Assembly: GCA_045535505.1 (NCBI GenBank)
Contig: JAZSLU010000004.1
Coordinates: 1 to 64,000, forward strand
Direction of reading: 5' to 3'
DNA length: 64,000 bases
Source: CAKSST01 sp045535505
Lineage (GTDB): Bacteria > Bacillota > Clostridia > Oscillospirales > Acutalibacteraceae
Shown: piece by piece, positions 7,495-15,953 of the stretch
How the letters are laid out: each line of letters begins with the position of its first letter
Numbering within the stretch: position 1 is the stretch's first letter
Made by a program: the position numbers and the translations under genes
The notes under the pieces: generated by a model
Told to the model about the DNA's origin: nothing
Databases searched by the model: none
Seen by the model: the letters and a program-made list of their open reading frames with translations, nothing else

Positions 7495-7965
7495 TTAGAT
7501 GTTTGCCATCAATACGATGCCAAGAATGAAAAGGAAAGTGCCAAGTGTAATTTTCTTGATATTCTTAAAAAGAGCTTTTATACCTTCGCGTTTTTTCAAA
7601 GAAACAATTAAAGAAAGAACGCCTGTCGCAATAACACCCATAGAAAGCAAGAAGCCAAATACGGCACAGCCGGCTCCGGTTTCTAAATGTCCATAAGCGT
7701 TGATGCCGCTGCTGGAATATTTGCTTAAATAAACGCTAACGTCAATTTCTGCAACTGCCAAAGATGCAACCATAAAGAAGGCTGAAACAATAGCCAAAAG
7801 ATCACCAATAAAGCTAAAAAGTTTTACAATGCCCATTTTTTCTTTTTTCTCAGCAACCTCAACAGGAGCAGTATCTTCTACGGGTGCGGGTTGCTGTGTT
7901 CCGCAAGCAGAACAGAATAAAGCGTTGTCGTCTAATTCGTTTTTACAATTTGTGCAGAATTTCAT
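7495..7965 (-). CDS. Zinc-ribbon membrane protein
   Basis: The start at 7965 is chosen because GGAGG lies 8 nt upstream and the protein then begins MKFCTNCKNELDDNALFCSA, a classic N-terminal zinc ribbon with two CXXC knuckles (the second CSACG). A short Pro/Ala/Glu linker follows, then three hydrophobic segments (about residues 45-70, 95-125 and 135-156). Proteins of this layout are common in Clostridia and have no agreed function. Zinc binding and membrane location are inferred from motifs. It is a single-gene transcript with its own promoter at 8007-8035. Confidence 0.8.
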   Translation of the reverse strand: MKFCTNCKNELDDNALFCSACGTQQPAPVEDTAPVEVAEKKEKMGIVKLFSFIGDLLAIVSAFFMVASLAVAEIDVSVYLSKYSSSGINAYGHLETGAGCAVFGFLLSMGVIATGVLSLIVSLKKREGIKALFKNIKKITLGTFLFILGIVLMANI

Positions 7966-8006
7966 TATTTTATCCTCCAAAATAGTGTTGTTAATAGCAC
8001 AAAAAG

Positions 8007-8035
8007 AGTATAACTTGTTTTGAGACAAAAGTCAA
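8007..8035 (-). promoter_or_regulatory. Promoter of the zinc-ribbon gene
   Basis: On the minus strand TTGACT (8035-8030), a 17-nt spacer and TATACT (8012-8007) lie 42 nt upstream of the ATG at 7965. Confidence 0.75.
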
Positions 8036-8093
8036 CGCTCATACCCCTTTGTTTCGACAAAAATATAGCATATATTATATTTTTCGTAATAAT

Positions 8094-8121
8094 TTGATTT
8101 TTTGATTATATATGTTATAAT
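8094..8121 (+). promoter_or_regulatory. Promoter of the cysteine-rich small-domain gene
   Basis: TTGATT (8094-8099), a 16-nt spacer and TATAAT (8116-8121) precede the ATG at 8150 by 28 nt. Confidence 0.65.
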
Positions 8122-8149
8122 GTAAAAAAACAATAAAAAGGAAAAGTTT

Positions 8150-8407
8150 ATGAAAAACAGTTTTTGCTATTTTGAAAACACACAATGTGAATATTTTCCT
8201 TGCCATAAAACAAATGGGCAAGAGTTTAACTGCATGTTTTGTTACTGCCCGCTTTACGCTCTTGGCGAAAAATGCGGCGGCAACTTCACCTTTTTAGAAA
8301 ATGGGATAAAGGATTGCTCAAACTGCATTTTGCCGCATACAAAACAAGGTTATAAATACATTTCGTCAAAGCTTGGCGATATTATTGAACTTGTAAAAAA
8401 CAAATAA
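8150..8407 (+). CDS. Cysteine-rich small-domain protein
   Basis: The 85-residue protein has ten cysteines in the pattern of the cysteine-rich small domain family (PF04071): the NCMFCYCPLY core, a following GEKCGGN and CSNCILPH near the end. Members are often next to or fused with cobalamin-biosynthesis or metal-related proteins and probably bind a metal ion, but no activity is proven. AAAAGGAAAAG precedes the start. It is transcribed alone and ends at the hairpin at 8410-8438. Coenzyme B12 is needed by the glutamate mutase encoded nearby, though any link is only suggestive. Confidence 0.8.
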   Translation: MKNSFCYFENTQCEYFPCHKTNGQEFNCMFCYCPLYALGEKCGGNFTFLENGIKDCSNCILPHTKQGYKYISSKLGDIIELVKNK

Positions 8408-8409
8408 CA

Positions 8410-8438
8410 AAAAACCGCTATTTTTAAATAGCGGTTTT
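8410..8438. terminator. Bidirectional terminator
   Basis: AAAACCGCTATTT and AAATAGCGGTTTT form a 13-bp stem with A and T runs on both sides. It lies between convergent genes and overlaps the last codons of the citX-citG fusion. Confidence 0.85.
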
Positions 8439-9761
8439 TTGTTGCAACTTAGCAATGAAATATGTTACAGCTAAAAGGTCGGCGCATCCTCCGGGGGATA
8501 AATTTTTTTCAATAAACTCAGCATCCATCTGTTCAATTTCGCTTAAAGATGGAAAATAGTTATTTTCAATAAGACTTTTTGCTTTTTGTTGTGCAAAAAC
8601 AGCGCCTTCTTTGCCGCCACGGTTATAAAGGGTTGTATCACCAACAAAACTTATTAAATAAACAAGGGCAATAGCACCCGCATCGTTTTGTGAATAATCG
8701 TTATCCAATGCCTTTAAGAAGATGGGCAGACTTATGTTCTTAACCGACGAAAACCCGGACGCAACCTCGCCTCGAATCCCTTTGAGTCCGTATTGACGAT
8801 AAATACGTCCTCCTGCGGTAGAGTTGTCAATGTTGCAAAAATCCTGCTCAACACCTTTTTTTACCAACTGTGAGCAAAGAAGCAGCAGGCTGTCTAAAGG
8901 GGGGATGGGAGTTTTAACTTCCCACAATCTGCCAAGCGCACCGCAAAGTGCGCCAAGTGAAAAAATTGCGCCTTTGTGTGTATTGATACCTTTTGTTGTT
9001 TCAAACATTATTTTTTCTGCAACAACACCTTCGCCTCGCAAATGATTAAAAGCCTGTTCACAGGACAAATTTTTTGTTTTATGTCCAACCTCAAAACAGC
9101 GCGAAAAGTAAGGACTAAGGCAATTTGCGCTTTTAACAAAAAGTGATAAATCCATGTCCTTGTGGCTTCCGCTGTTTTTTTGGTCAACCAGTCCTGCTTT
9201 CGGGGTGGTGTAAACCTCGTCTAAAAGGCTTTGCGTTGCAAATTGCGAAATTTGTTTGCAATCGGTTTCAAAAAAGTGCTCGGTAATAATTTGATTTGTC
9301 ACCGCCCAAAGTTGCTCAACACTGTGAAGCCTGCCTGCCGCACACTCTCGTCCGGGTGCGCCGCACACAATACATCCGCGCAAACCGTCCCGACAAAGTT
9401 TTGTGCCGTCAGTGTCTAACACATCCATATCAAACAGTCTGCAAAGTAAGCAACCTTCTTCAATTTCTGTGCAAATGTCTTTTAGCTTTTGTGCGTTCAT
9501 TGAAACGCAAAACATAGCTTGACATCCGGTAATTTCACACTCGATTTCTTTGTGCAGAATTCTGCTTTTTGGCAGCCGTCTTTGTAGCATCTCTATACCG
9601 CTAAAAAAAGCACGTTCAATTTGTGGCGAAGTTTTTATAGGTCCCGCAATGTTCATCGTAAAACAAACAAGGGGAGTTTTATAAATATCAAGCAGTCTTT
9701 TTTGCAAATCAACACGCTTATCTCTTGCATCAAGCATCTGATTTAGCGTAACTTCTTGCAT
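8424..9761 (-). CDS. citXG: CitX-CitG fusion: prosthetic-group transferase and triphosphoribosyl-dephospho-CoA synthase
   Basis: This 445-residue protein joins two cofactor enzymes. Residues about 1-165 resemble CitX, which attaches the phosphoribosyl-dephospho-CoA group to the acyl-carrier subunit CitD. Residues about 175-445 resemble CitG, which makes that group from ATP and dephospho-CoA; the CitG beginning TPKAGLVD is at 186-193, with KGAIFSLG and GVGGE-like segments further on. The N-terminal half contains an unusual number of cysteines, including IVCGAPGREC. With citC and citDEF nearby, the natural target is CitD of the lyase in this cluster. Fused CitXG proteins are known in other bacteria. 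It is the last gene of a leftward operon with the P-loop protein and citC. Confidence 0.88.
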   Translation of the reverse strand: MQEVTLNQMLDARDKRVDLQKRLLDIYKTPLVCFTMNIAGPIKTSPQIERAFFSGIEMLQRRLPKSRILHKEIECEITGCQAMFCVSMNAQKLKDICTEIEEGCLLCRLFDMDVLDTDGTKLCRDGLRGCIVCGAPGRECAAGRLHSVEQLWAVTNQIITEHFFETDCKQISQFATQSLLDEVYTTPKAGLVDQKNSGSHKDMDLSLFVKSANCLSPYFSRCFEVGHKTKNLSCEQAFNHLRGEGVVAEKIMFETTKGINTHKGAIFSLGALCGALGRLWEVKTPIPPLDSLLLLCSQLVKKGVEQDFCNIDNSTAGGRIYRQYGLKGIRGEVASGFSSVKNISLPIFLKALDNDYSQNDAGAIALVYLISFVGDTTLYNRGGKEGAVFAQQKAKSLIENNYFPSLSEIEQMDAEFIEKNLSPGGCADLLAVTYFIAKLQQKTAI

Positions 9762-9782
9762 TGTATTGTCTCCTAAAAAATT

Positions 9783-10742
9783 CTAATAAAAAGTGGACGG
9801 TCCTGTTTGCATTGTAAGTTCTGATTGTTTTTTCTGACGCATATACAACTCTTCAAGGTTTTTCTTTGCGTTTTTGCCCACACAACCAACCAATAAATAT
9901 TCGTGTTTAAATCGGTCGTAAACAAAGTGATGCAGCAGATGAAAATTTTCAATTTTGCCTGTATGAGAAACGTGAATTCTCGGTCCTGTGCAAAAATGTG
10001 TTCTGCCGTCAATGCAGATGTGCGTGTTGTCGTCGTAAGTGACCGGTAGGTTTGCGGCAATCATTTCGTTAACCTTTTTTTCAATCTCTAATATATCAAA
10101 GGTTGGTTTGGTTTCGGGGAAGGTGATAACAAAGCCGTGTCGAACGTCGGCGTGTCCGCAACGCTGCATATCTTCAATGGGCATACAAAGTTCACAAAGG
10201 TCCTCTGCGGTGTGCGCCATCAAGCGATAGGTAAGCGATTCGTAAACCTTTTCTCGAATTTCCTGAGGTTCGGGGCCGAAAAGGGTGGGACGTGAAATCA
10301 AAACCTGTTCGCCCACACCAATAAGTAAATTGGCATTAAATCCAAGCAAGGGATATATAAGGTCAAAATGCTCAACGATAACACGCTTGTCATTTTTTAA
10401 CGCTTCAATTATTGCATCTGCCAAAATTGACAGGTTGGTAAACCCATTTTCAAAACGAATGTCAAGGTGATAGGTATGTGGAGCAAAGTAGGTATTGCTT
10501 TGCTCTAATAAAGGAAGAGGACGCACGTAAACACCATCATCATCGTTGGTAAGTTCTAATCCGGGAAACATTCCGCGAAGCAGAGCGCTTTTGCCCGAAC
10601 CCGCCTCTCCGATGATGCCTATAAGCTTGTCAAAAGGCGATAGATATAACTGTGCCAACTGCATACCTAATGCATACATACGCTGATGACCTCGGGGTGC
10701 AAAATAACTGCTTAAAATATGGTTTTCCTGACGCTCTTGCAT
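9783..10742 (-). CDS. P-loop NTPase of unknown role, linked to the lyase cluster
   Basis: The 319-residue protein has a Walker A motif GEAGSGKS at residues 45-52, preceded by a conserved start (YFAPRGHQRMYALG) and followed by LELTNDDDGVYVRPLPLL. The C-terminal half carries HADVRHG and a late HTHICIDGRTHFC segment with metal-ligand spacing. From memory, relatives are annotated as having an alanyl-tRNA-synthetase second additional domain, which I could not confirm here. It sits 15 nt from citC and 21 nt from citXG, all leftward, so a role in assembling or activating the lyase is the best guess. GAGGAATATAT precedes the start. Confidence 0.7.
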   Translation of the reverse strand: MQERQENHILSSYFAPRGHQRMYALGMQLAQLYLSPFDKLIGIIGEAGSGKSALLRGMFPGLELTNDDDGVYVRPLPLLEQSNTYFAPHTYHLDIRFENGFTNLSILADAIIEALKNDKRVIVEHFDLIYPLLGFNANLLIGVGEQVLISRPTLFGPEPQEIREKVYESLTYRLMAHTAEDLCELCMPIEDMQRCGHADVRHGFVITFPETKPTFDILEIEKKVNEMIAANLPVTYDDNTHICIDGRTHFCTGPRIHVSHTGKIENFHLLHHFVYDRFKHEYLLVGCVGKNAKKNLEELYMRQKKQSELTMQTGPSTFY

Positions 10743-10757
10743 ATATATTCCTCCTTG

Positions 10758-11744
10758 TTAAATAAGATGGTTGCTTTTTAAAAAATTAAAGGTCGTTTTG
10801 GGTACAAGTTTTTCAACCTCGCTGCTTTTGCCCTCGTCAATAAGTTTTCTGACACGACTTGCGCTTATGGGCTCATCCATAAGCTCTAAACGAGCAATTT
10901 CTTTAACCTCAACGTTTTTTTCGGGTAAATTTTCTTTAAGCGCTTGGTTGTATAGGTTTGTCATGGGCGATAAGGGCTCTGTTCCTACAAACCTTGTGTT
11001 TATACAAAATCTAGGCACAAAATATTTTGTAAAAATTTCAATGTCTAAAAGGCATTGAACCTGACTTACGTTTTCACGCTCTTTCAAAAAATATGTGGGG
11101 AAAGTGGTGGACGAAATAAGATATGGTCCTGTAGAAAAAACTGATACGTTGTCTAAATGTGCTGTGCCAAGCCGCACCATTTCAATACGTTGCTCGAAAG
11201 AAAAGCGGCTTTTGTCCTCAGCAACTACAAAAACATAAAGGTGATCGCATTCTTTTGATGCGGTTTCAATAAGATATTGGTGACCCAGCGTGAATGGGTT
11301 GCAGTTCATAACAAGTGCGCCAATCTTGCCGCAAACATTTGCAAGGGGCATAGACTCAATAAAGTCTCTAACACCTTCTTTGCGGTTTTCCATAAGAAGA
11401 ACCTTGTCGGTTTTTGCTACGGGATAGAAAAAAAGTGATGAAAACAATGTTTCGTTTTCCGGCTTGGTGTAAAGAAAAAGGTGACTGTGGCCCTCTTTAA
11501 ACGCCTCTTGGCGCAAAGCCGATAATATTGACGATGTAAGGTCCTGCCCTTGATAATTTTGCGCAACTGCAATGCATTTAAGCAAATTGCCGTTGCGTGA
11601 ACCTGAGGCAACCAACTCGTCGTCGTCCCAAAGCAAAGCGGTTTGGGTGACGTCTTGGTCCGGCACAAGACCGGCGTTTTTGATAAAGGCTTCCCAAATC
11701 TGTCGCTTTTTATCACTAAATTGTTTGGCTAACTCAATGTACAT
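10758..11744 (-). CDS. citC: Lyase-activating acetate:SH-citrate lyase ligase (CitC type)
   Basis: The 328-residue protein has an N-terminal acetyltransferase-like part (residues about 1-110) and a nucleotidyltransferase domain with the GALVMNCNPFTLGHQYLI motif (HXGH class). The segment LDIEIFTKYFVP and the ISASRVRKLI end motif are typical of CitC. CitC uses ATP and acetate to acetylate the thiol of the prosthetic group on CitD, switching the lyase on. In this cluster it probably activates citramalate lyase. The start at 11744 is chosen because GAGG lies 7 nt upstream; an earlier in-frame ATG at 11789 has no ribosome site. It is divergent from citD, and the two genes share a regulatory region. 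Confidence 0.9.
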   Translation of the reverse strand: MYIELAKQFSDKKRQIWEAFIKNAGLVPDQDVTQTALLWDDDELVASGSRNGNLLKCIAVAQNYQGQDLTSSILSALRQEAFKEGHSHLFLYTKPENETLFSSLFFYPVAKTDKVLLMENRKEGVRDFIESMPLANVCGKIGALVMNCNPFTLGHQYLIETASKECDHLYVFVVAEDKSRFSFEQRIEMVRLGTAHLDNVSVFSTGPYLISSTTFPTYFLKERENVSQVQCLLDIEIFTKYFVPRFCINTRFVGTEPLSPMTNLYNQALKENLPEKNVEVKEIARLELMDEPISASRVRKLIDEGKSSEVEKLVPKTTFNFLKSNHLI

Positions 11745-11780
11745 ACCGTTTCCTCGTAACACAAATAATTTATTAATTAA

Positions 11781-11809
11781 ATTATACATTTATACCGCTT
11801 AAAAGTAAA
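11781..11809 (-). promoter_or_regulatory. Promoter of the leftward citC operon
   Basis: On the minus strand TTTACT (11809-11804), a 17-nt spacer and TATAAT (11786-11781) lie 37 nt upstream of the citC start. Confidence 0.65.
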
Positions 11810-11827
11810 GAGAAAAGCATAAAATGG

Positions 11828-11856
11828 TTGCTTTTTTATAAATTGTGTTATATAAT
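11828..11856 (+). promoter_or_regulatory. Promoter of the rightward citDEF operon with a possible operator
   Basis: TTGCTT (11828-11833), a 17-nt spacer and TATAAT (11851-11856) lie about 50 nt before citD. The -10 box sits within GTTATATAAT (11847-11856), which differs by one base from the palindrome GTTATATAAC at 17038-17047 beside the glmS promoter. A shared site for the GntR regulator of the cluster is possible. Confidence 0.55.
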
Positions 11857-11908
11857 ATTTGCAAATTGTTACTATAACTTTAAAGTTACGAAAGGAGTTA
11901 TAATCGGC

Positions 11909-12181
11909 GTGAATATCCAAAAAATTGCGTCCTCGGGAACAATGGAATCGAGCGATGCTTACGTTGAGATTGAACCGGCAGAAAATGGCCTAACCGTTTG
12001 CGTTGAGTCTATTGTTGAAAAACAGTTTGGCAAGGCAATAAAAGCGGCGGTTTTGTCGGTTTTAGAAGAATTTAATGTAGAAAATGCAAAAGTAAGAATA
12101 GTAGATAGAGGTGCTCTTGAGTGTGTGATACGCGCAAGGGTGGAAACCGCTGTTTTGCGTGGCAAGGAGGCAAACAAATGA
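11909..12181 (+). CDS. citD: Lyase acyl-carrier subunit (gamma, CitD)
   Basis: The 90-residue protein matches CitD: it begins with the family pattern IQKIASSGTMESSDAYVEIE, in which the serine of ESSD is the attachment site for the phosphoribosyl-dephospho-CoA arm. A GTG at 11909 is the most plausible start (AAAGGAG about 11 nt upstream), since the family begins within one or two residues of this point. The frame stays open further upstream without a ribosome site. The stop overlaps the citE start (ATGA), as expected for translationally coupled subunits. It works with CitE and CitF. Confidence 0.9.
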   Translation: MNIQKIASSGTMESSDAYVEIEPAENGLTVCVESIVEKQFGKAIKAAVLSVLEEFNVENAKVRIVDRGALECVIRARVETAVLRGKEANK

Positions 12182-13062
12182 GAAGAAGTATGCTGTTTTT
12201 GCCCGGCAACAACCCCAATATGCTTATTAACGCGGCTTATTTGGGTGCCGATGCAATAATTTTCGATTTAGAAGATGCAGTTTCTCCTGCCGAAAAGGAT
12301 GCCGCACGTATTTTGGTAAGAAACACCATTCGTTATATGGAGTTTGACAATCAAGAGATTATTGTTCGAATCAACTCAATTGATACCGACTTTTATAAGG
12401 CTGACCTTGATACAATTTTACCTCAAAAACCGGATATGATATTGTTGCCTAAAACTAATACACCCCAGGATGTTTTGGTTGTAGATGAATATATAACCAA
12501 ACTTGAGAAAAAACTCGGGTTAGAAGAGGGCAGCGTAAGTGTGATGGCACTAATTGAAACGGCTTTAGGTGTCGAGAACGCTTATGCTATTGCATCTTGC
12601 TCAAAACGCATTAAGGCACTTTTCTTGGGTGCAGAAGACCTGACGGCAGACCTGCAATGCACTCGCACAAAAGAGGGCAAGGAAATCGAATATGCAAGAG
12701 CACGTGTTGTTGTGGCTGCTCGTGCGGCAGGCATAGAGGTTTACGATACGCCTTTTACCGACGTAAATGATGACCAAGGCATTGTGGAAGATACTGCGTT
12801 TGCAAAAAGCTTGGGCTTTAGCGGCAAGGCTTCAATTTCACCTCGTCACGTTGAGGTTATAAATAACGCATTTAGCCCCACACAAGCAGAGATTGATTAT
12901 GCCTATGAGGTTATTGATGTAATAAACCTTGCAAAACAGCAAGGTAAAGGCGCAATATCTTTACGTGGCAAAATGATTGATGCGCCAATCGTTGCAAGAG
13001 CGAAAAGAACTATTTCGATGGCGCAAACTTTGGGAATGGGTAGGTCAAAAGAAAATGAATAA
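12178..13062 (+). CDS. citE: Citramalyl-/citryl-CoA-type lyase beta subunit (CitE)
   Basis: The 294-residue protein is a CitE-type lyase: RSMLFLPGNNPNML at the start, the IIFDLEDAVSP metal-site segment near residue 40 (acidic residues), ALIETALGVENAYAIA mid-protein and LGAEDLTADL near residue 160. It cleaves the acyl-carrier-bound substrate to release a keto acid. Citrate lyase would give oxaloacetate and citramalate lyase would give pyruvate. The glutamate mutase, methylaspartase and mesaconase genes in this cluster favour citramalate. AAGGAGG lies 8 nt upstream of the ATG. It overlaps citD by 4 nt and citF by 8 nt. Confidence 0.92.
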   Translation: MRRSMLFLPGNNPNMLINAAYLGADAIIFDLEDAVSPAEKDAARILVRNTIRYMEFDNQEIIVRINSIDTDFYKADLDTILPQKPDMILLPKTNTPQDVLVVDEYITKLEKKLGLEEGSVSVMALIETALGVENAYAIASCSKRIKALFLGAEDLTADLQCTRTKEGKEIEYARARVVVAARAAGIEVYDTPFTDVNDDQGIVEDTAFAKSLGFSGKASISPRHVEVINNAFSPTQAEIDYAYEVIDVINLAKQQGKGAISLRGKMIDAPIVARAKRTISMAQTLGMGRSKENE

Positions 13063-14470
13063 ATTAGTAAAATCCATTCGTGAAGCCGTAAAACTCTCTG
13101 GTCTTAAAGACGGTATGACAGTTTCCTTCCATCATCATCTTCGCAACGGCGATTATGTGCTTAATATGGTTATGGAGGAAATTGCTAATCTTGGTATTAA
13201 GGATATTACCGTTAATGCAAGTTCGCTTTTTGATGTGCATAAACCTTTAATTACACACATCGAAAACAAGGTGGTAACAGGAATTTCTGCCGATTATATT
13301 TCTGCTGCTTTGGGCAAAAGTTTTTCCGAAGGCGTTTTAGAAAAACCGGTCGAGTTTAGAACCCACGGCGGTCGTCCTGCAGATATTGTTTCGGGTATAA
13401 CACCCATTGATGTGGCGTTTATTGCAGCGCCAACAGCCGATAGTATGGGCAACTGCACCGGCAAAATCGGCAAATCTGCTTGCGGAAGTCTTGGTTATGC
13501 CTTTGCCGACGCTATGTGCGCTAAAAAGGTGGTAGTTATCACAGATAATTTGACCCAATGTCCGCTTGAAGATTACTCCATTTCGGGCGAATATGTTGAC
13601 TATGTGTTGGAGGTTGATGCCATTGGCGACCCCAAGGGTATCGTTTCGGGCACAACAAGAATAACACGTGACCCCATAGGTCTGATTATGGCGGCACAGG
13701 CAGTAAAAGTTATTGAAGCATCGGGATTGTTGAAAGACGGTTTTTCTTTCCAAACAGGTGCGGGTGGCGCATCTTTGGCAGCGGCAAAATATCTTAAAGA
13801 TGTTATGTTAAAGAAGAACATTGTCGGCAGTTTTGGACTGGGCGGCATAACAGGATATATGGTGGATATGCTTAACAGCGGTTGCTTTGAAAGTCTGATG
13901 GATGTTCAATGCTTTGATTTAACGGCGGTTGACTCTATAAAAAACAATCCTAAACATAAAGAGATTTCTGCAATACAGTATGCATCTCCCGATAATGCTG
14001 ATGCAGCGGTTAATAAACTTGACGTGGTAATTCTTGGTGCAACCGAGATTGATACCAATTTCAATGTTAATGTCCATACCGACTCAAACGGTTATATTAT
14101 GGGTGGTTCGGGCGGCCACAGTGATACTGCTGCAGGCTCAAAACTTTCTATGATAATAGCGCCTATGTTTAGAGCAAGGTTGCCGATTATTACCGACCGT
14201 GTTAATTGCATATCAACTCCGGGTAAGGATATTGATGTGTTGGTAACACAAGGCGGTATTGCCGTAAACCCCAAAAGAGAAGAATTGAGATATGCGCTCA
14301 AACAAGCAGGACTGCCTGTAATGGATATTGAAGAATTAAAACAAAAAACCGAACGTATTACGGGCAAACCTCAACCGTTGCCTAAGGGTGAGCGGGTTGT
14401 GGCAAACGTAATCGGTCGTAATGGAAATATTTTGGACAACATTTACAATGTTCCCAAAACAGATAAGTAA
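13055..14470 (+). CDS. citF: Acyl-carrier transferase alpha subunit of the lyase (CitF)
   Basis: The 471-residue protein is CitF, which swaps the acetyl group on the CitD arm for the substrate (citramalate or citrate) so CitE can cleave it. The family's CoA-transferase fold is visible in glycine-rich loops such as TGAGGASLAAA and GLGGITGYMVDML, and in GGSGGHSDTAAGSKL near residue 350. The ATG at 13055 lies inside the end of citE, so translation is probably coupled. Length is close to that of family members (about 510). It is followed after 10 nt by the mesaconase alpha subunit. Confidence 0.92.
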   Translation: MNKLVKSIREAVKLSGLKDGMTVSFHHHLRNGDYVLNMVMEEIANLGIKDITVNASSLFDVHKPLITHIENKVVTGISADYISAALGKSFSEGVLEKPVEFRTHGGRPADIVSGITPIDVAFIAAPTADSMGNCTGKIGKSACGSLGYAFADAMCAKKVVVITDNLTQCPLEDYSISGEYVDYVLEVDAIGDPKGIVSGTTRITRDPIGLIMAAQAVKVIEASGLLKDGFSFQTGAGGASLAAAKYLKDVMLKKNIVGSFGLGGITGYMVDMLNSGCFESLMDVQCFDLTAVDSIKNNPKHKEISAIQYASPDNADAAVNKLDVVILGATEIDTNFNVNVHTDSNGYIMGGSGGHSDTAAGSKLSMIIAPMFRARLPIITDRVNCISTPGKDIDVLVTQGGIAVNPKREELRYALKQAGLPVMDIEELKQKTERITGKPQPLPKGERVVANVIGRNGNILDNIYNVPKTDK

Positions 14471-14480
14471 AGGAGAAATT

Positions 14481-15320
14481 ATGCGCGAAATTAATGCAAA
14501 AATCATTACTGAAACAGTAAAAAAACTGTGCATTGAGGCAAACTGCCATCTTGGTAACGACATCAAAAAGTGTATTGCTGAGTCAGCGGCAAATGAGCCT
14601 TGGCCGGGTGCAAAAGAAATTCTGGACCACATTATTGAAAACTATAACATTGCCGACCAAAAGTGTCAGCCCATTTGTCAGGACACAGGCGTGGCTTGTG
14701 TTTTCTTAAAAATTGGTCAGGATGTGCATGTTGAAGGCGACATTACCGAAGCTGTGAACGAAGGTGTTCGTCAAGGCTATACCGAAGGATATTTGCGTAA
14801 AAGTGTTGTTGCTGACCCTCTTAACAGAGTAAACACAGGCGACAACACTCCGGCAATGATATACTATGAGCTCACAAAAGGCGATAAAATTGAAATTACA
14901 GTAGCGCCCAAGGGCTTTGGCAGTGAAAATATGAGCCAGATTGCAATGCTTCGTCCTTCTGACGGTTTGCAGGGCGTTAAGGATTTTGTAAAACGTGTTG
15001 TTGAACAGGCAGGACCCAACCCTTGTCCTCCCATTGTTGTCGGTGTGGGCATTGGCGGAACCTTTGATAAGGCAGCATACCTTGCAAAAAAAGCGTTAAT
15101 TCGTCCGGTTGATAAACCAAACGAGAACGAATTTTATGCAAATTTAGAAAAAGAACTGTTAAGCGAAATTAATGCGCTTGGCATAGGACCGCAAGGCTTC
15201 GGCGGCAAAACGACCGCTCTTGCCGTCAATATTGAATATTTCCCGACACATATTGCGGGTTTGCCTGTTGCAGTTAATATAAACTGTCATGTTACAAGGC
15301 ATAAAAAGGAGGTAATATAA
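14481..15320 (+). CDS. Fe-S hydro-lyase alpha subunit, probable mesaconase (class I fumarase type)
   Basis: This 279-residue protein is the N-terminal-type subunit of two-component class I fumarase/tartrate dehydratase enzymes. It carries the cluster-ligating cysteines in CQPICQDTGVACVF (around residue 60) and GPNPCPPIVVGVGIGG, and in CHVTRHK at the end. Enzymes of this kind bind a [4Fe-4S] cluster and add or remove water from fumarate-like acids. Between citF and the methylaspartate genes it most likely hydrates mesaconate to citramalate, though fumarate activity cannot be excluded. AAAGGAG precedes the ATG at 14481. The beta subunit follows after 1 nt. Confidence 0.85.
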   Translation: MREINAKIITETVKKLCIEANCHLGNDIKKCIAESAANEPWPGAKEILDHIIENYNIADQKCQPICQDTGVACVFLKIGQDVHVEGDITEAVNEGVRQGYTEGYLRKSVVADPLNRVNTGDNTPAMIYYELTKGDKIEITVAPKGFGSENMSQIAMLRPSDGLQGVKDFVKRVVEQAGPNPCPPIVVGVGIGGTFDKAAYLAKKALIRPVDKPNENEFYANLEKELLSEINALGIGPQGFGGKTTALAVNIEYFPTHIAGLPVAVNINCHVTRHKKEVI

Positions 15321-15321
15321 A

Positions 15322-15879
15322 ATGGCAATCAACATCACAACTCCCTTAAGCCGCGAAAAAGCAAGAGAATTAAAAGCCGGCGACAGTTGTCTTATTTCAG
15401 GTGTTATTTATACCGCTCGTGATGCTGCGCATAAGCGCCTTTGCGAGTTAATTGATGCCGACAAACCTCTTCCTTTAGATGTTAAAGATAGCATTATTTA
15501 CTTTGTAGGTCCCACCCCTGCAAAACCCGGTCAAGCCATAGGCTCTGCAGGTCCTACAACCTCTTACCGTATGGATGCCTACAGTCCCGCCCTTATCGCA
15601 CAGGGACAGACTGGTATGATAGGTAAAGGCAAAAGAGGACCAGAGGTTATTGAGGCAATGAAAAAGCACGGCGCAGTTTATTTTGGCGCAATAGGCGGCT
15701 GCGGCGCTTTGCTTAGCAAATGTATTAAAAAGGCTGAAGTTATAGCTTATGATGACCTTGGTGCTGAAGCAATCAGAAGACTCGAGGTGGAAAATTTTCC
15801 TGTTATCGTCATTATAGACAGCGAGGGTAACAATCTTTACGAAATTGGCAGAGAGGAATATCTGTCACAAAACAAATAA
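15322..15879 (+). CDS. Fe-S hydro-lyase beta subunit, probable mesaconase
   Basis: The 185-residue protein is the C-terminal-type subunit of class I fumarases. It has the PLSREKARELKAGD start, YFVGPTPAKPGQAIGSAGPT near residue 55, and GAIGGCGALLSKCIK with EVIAYDDLGAEAI towards the end. It completes the active site with the alpha subunit just upstream. AAAGGAGG lies before the start, inside the alpha gene's last codons, so the two are made in step. The assignment as mesaconase follows from the gene neighbourhood. The sequence alone supports a fumarase-family enzyme. Confidence 0.85.
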   Translation: MAINITTPLSREKARELKAGDSCLISGVIYTARDAAHKRLCELIDADKPLPLDVKDSIIYFVGPTPAKPGQAIGSAGPTTSYRMDAYSPALIAQGQTGMIGKGKRGPEVIEAMKKHGAVYFGAIGGCGALLSKCIKKAEVIAYDDLGAEAIRRLEVENFPVIVIIDSEGNNLYEIGREEYLSQNK

Positions 15880-15953
15880 GTTTAAAATGCAGATGTTCGT
15901 AAATGTATCAATTTCTATTGGTTGGCGTATAACAAATTTGTCGGAGTAATAAA

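Noticed and set aside
8424..14470. Citrate fermentation operon
   Set aside because: No citrate carrier or oxaloacetate decarboxylase is present, while all methylaspartate-pathway genes are. Citramalate cleavage is the better reading, though citrate activity is not excluded.
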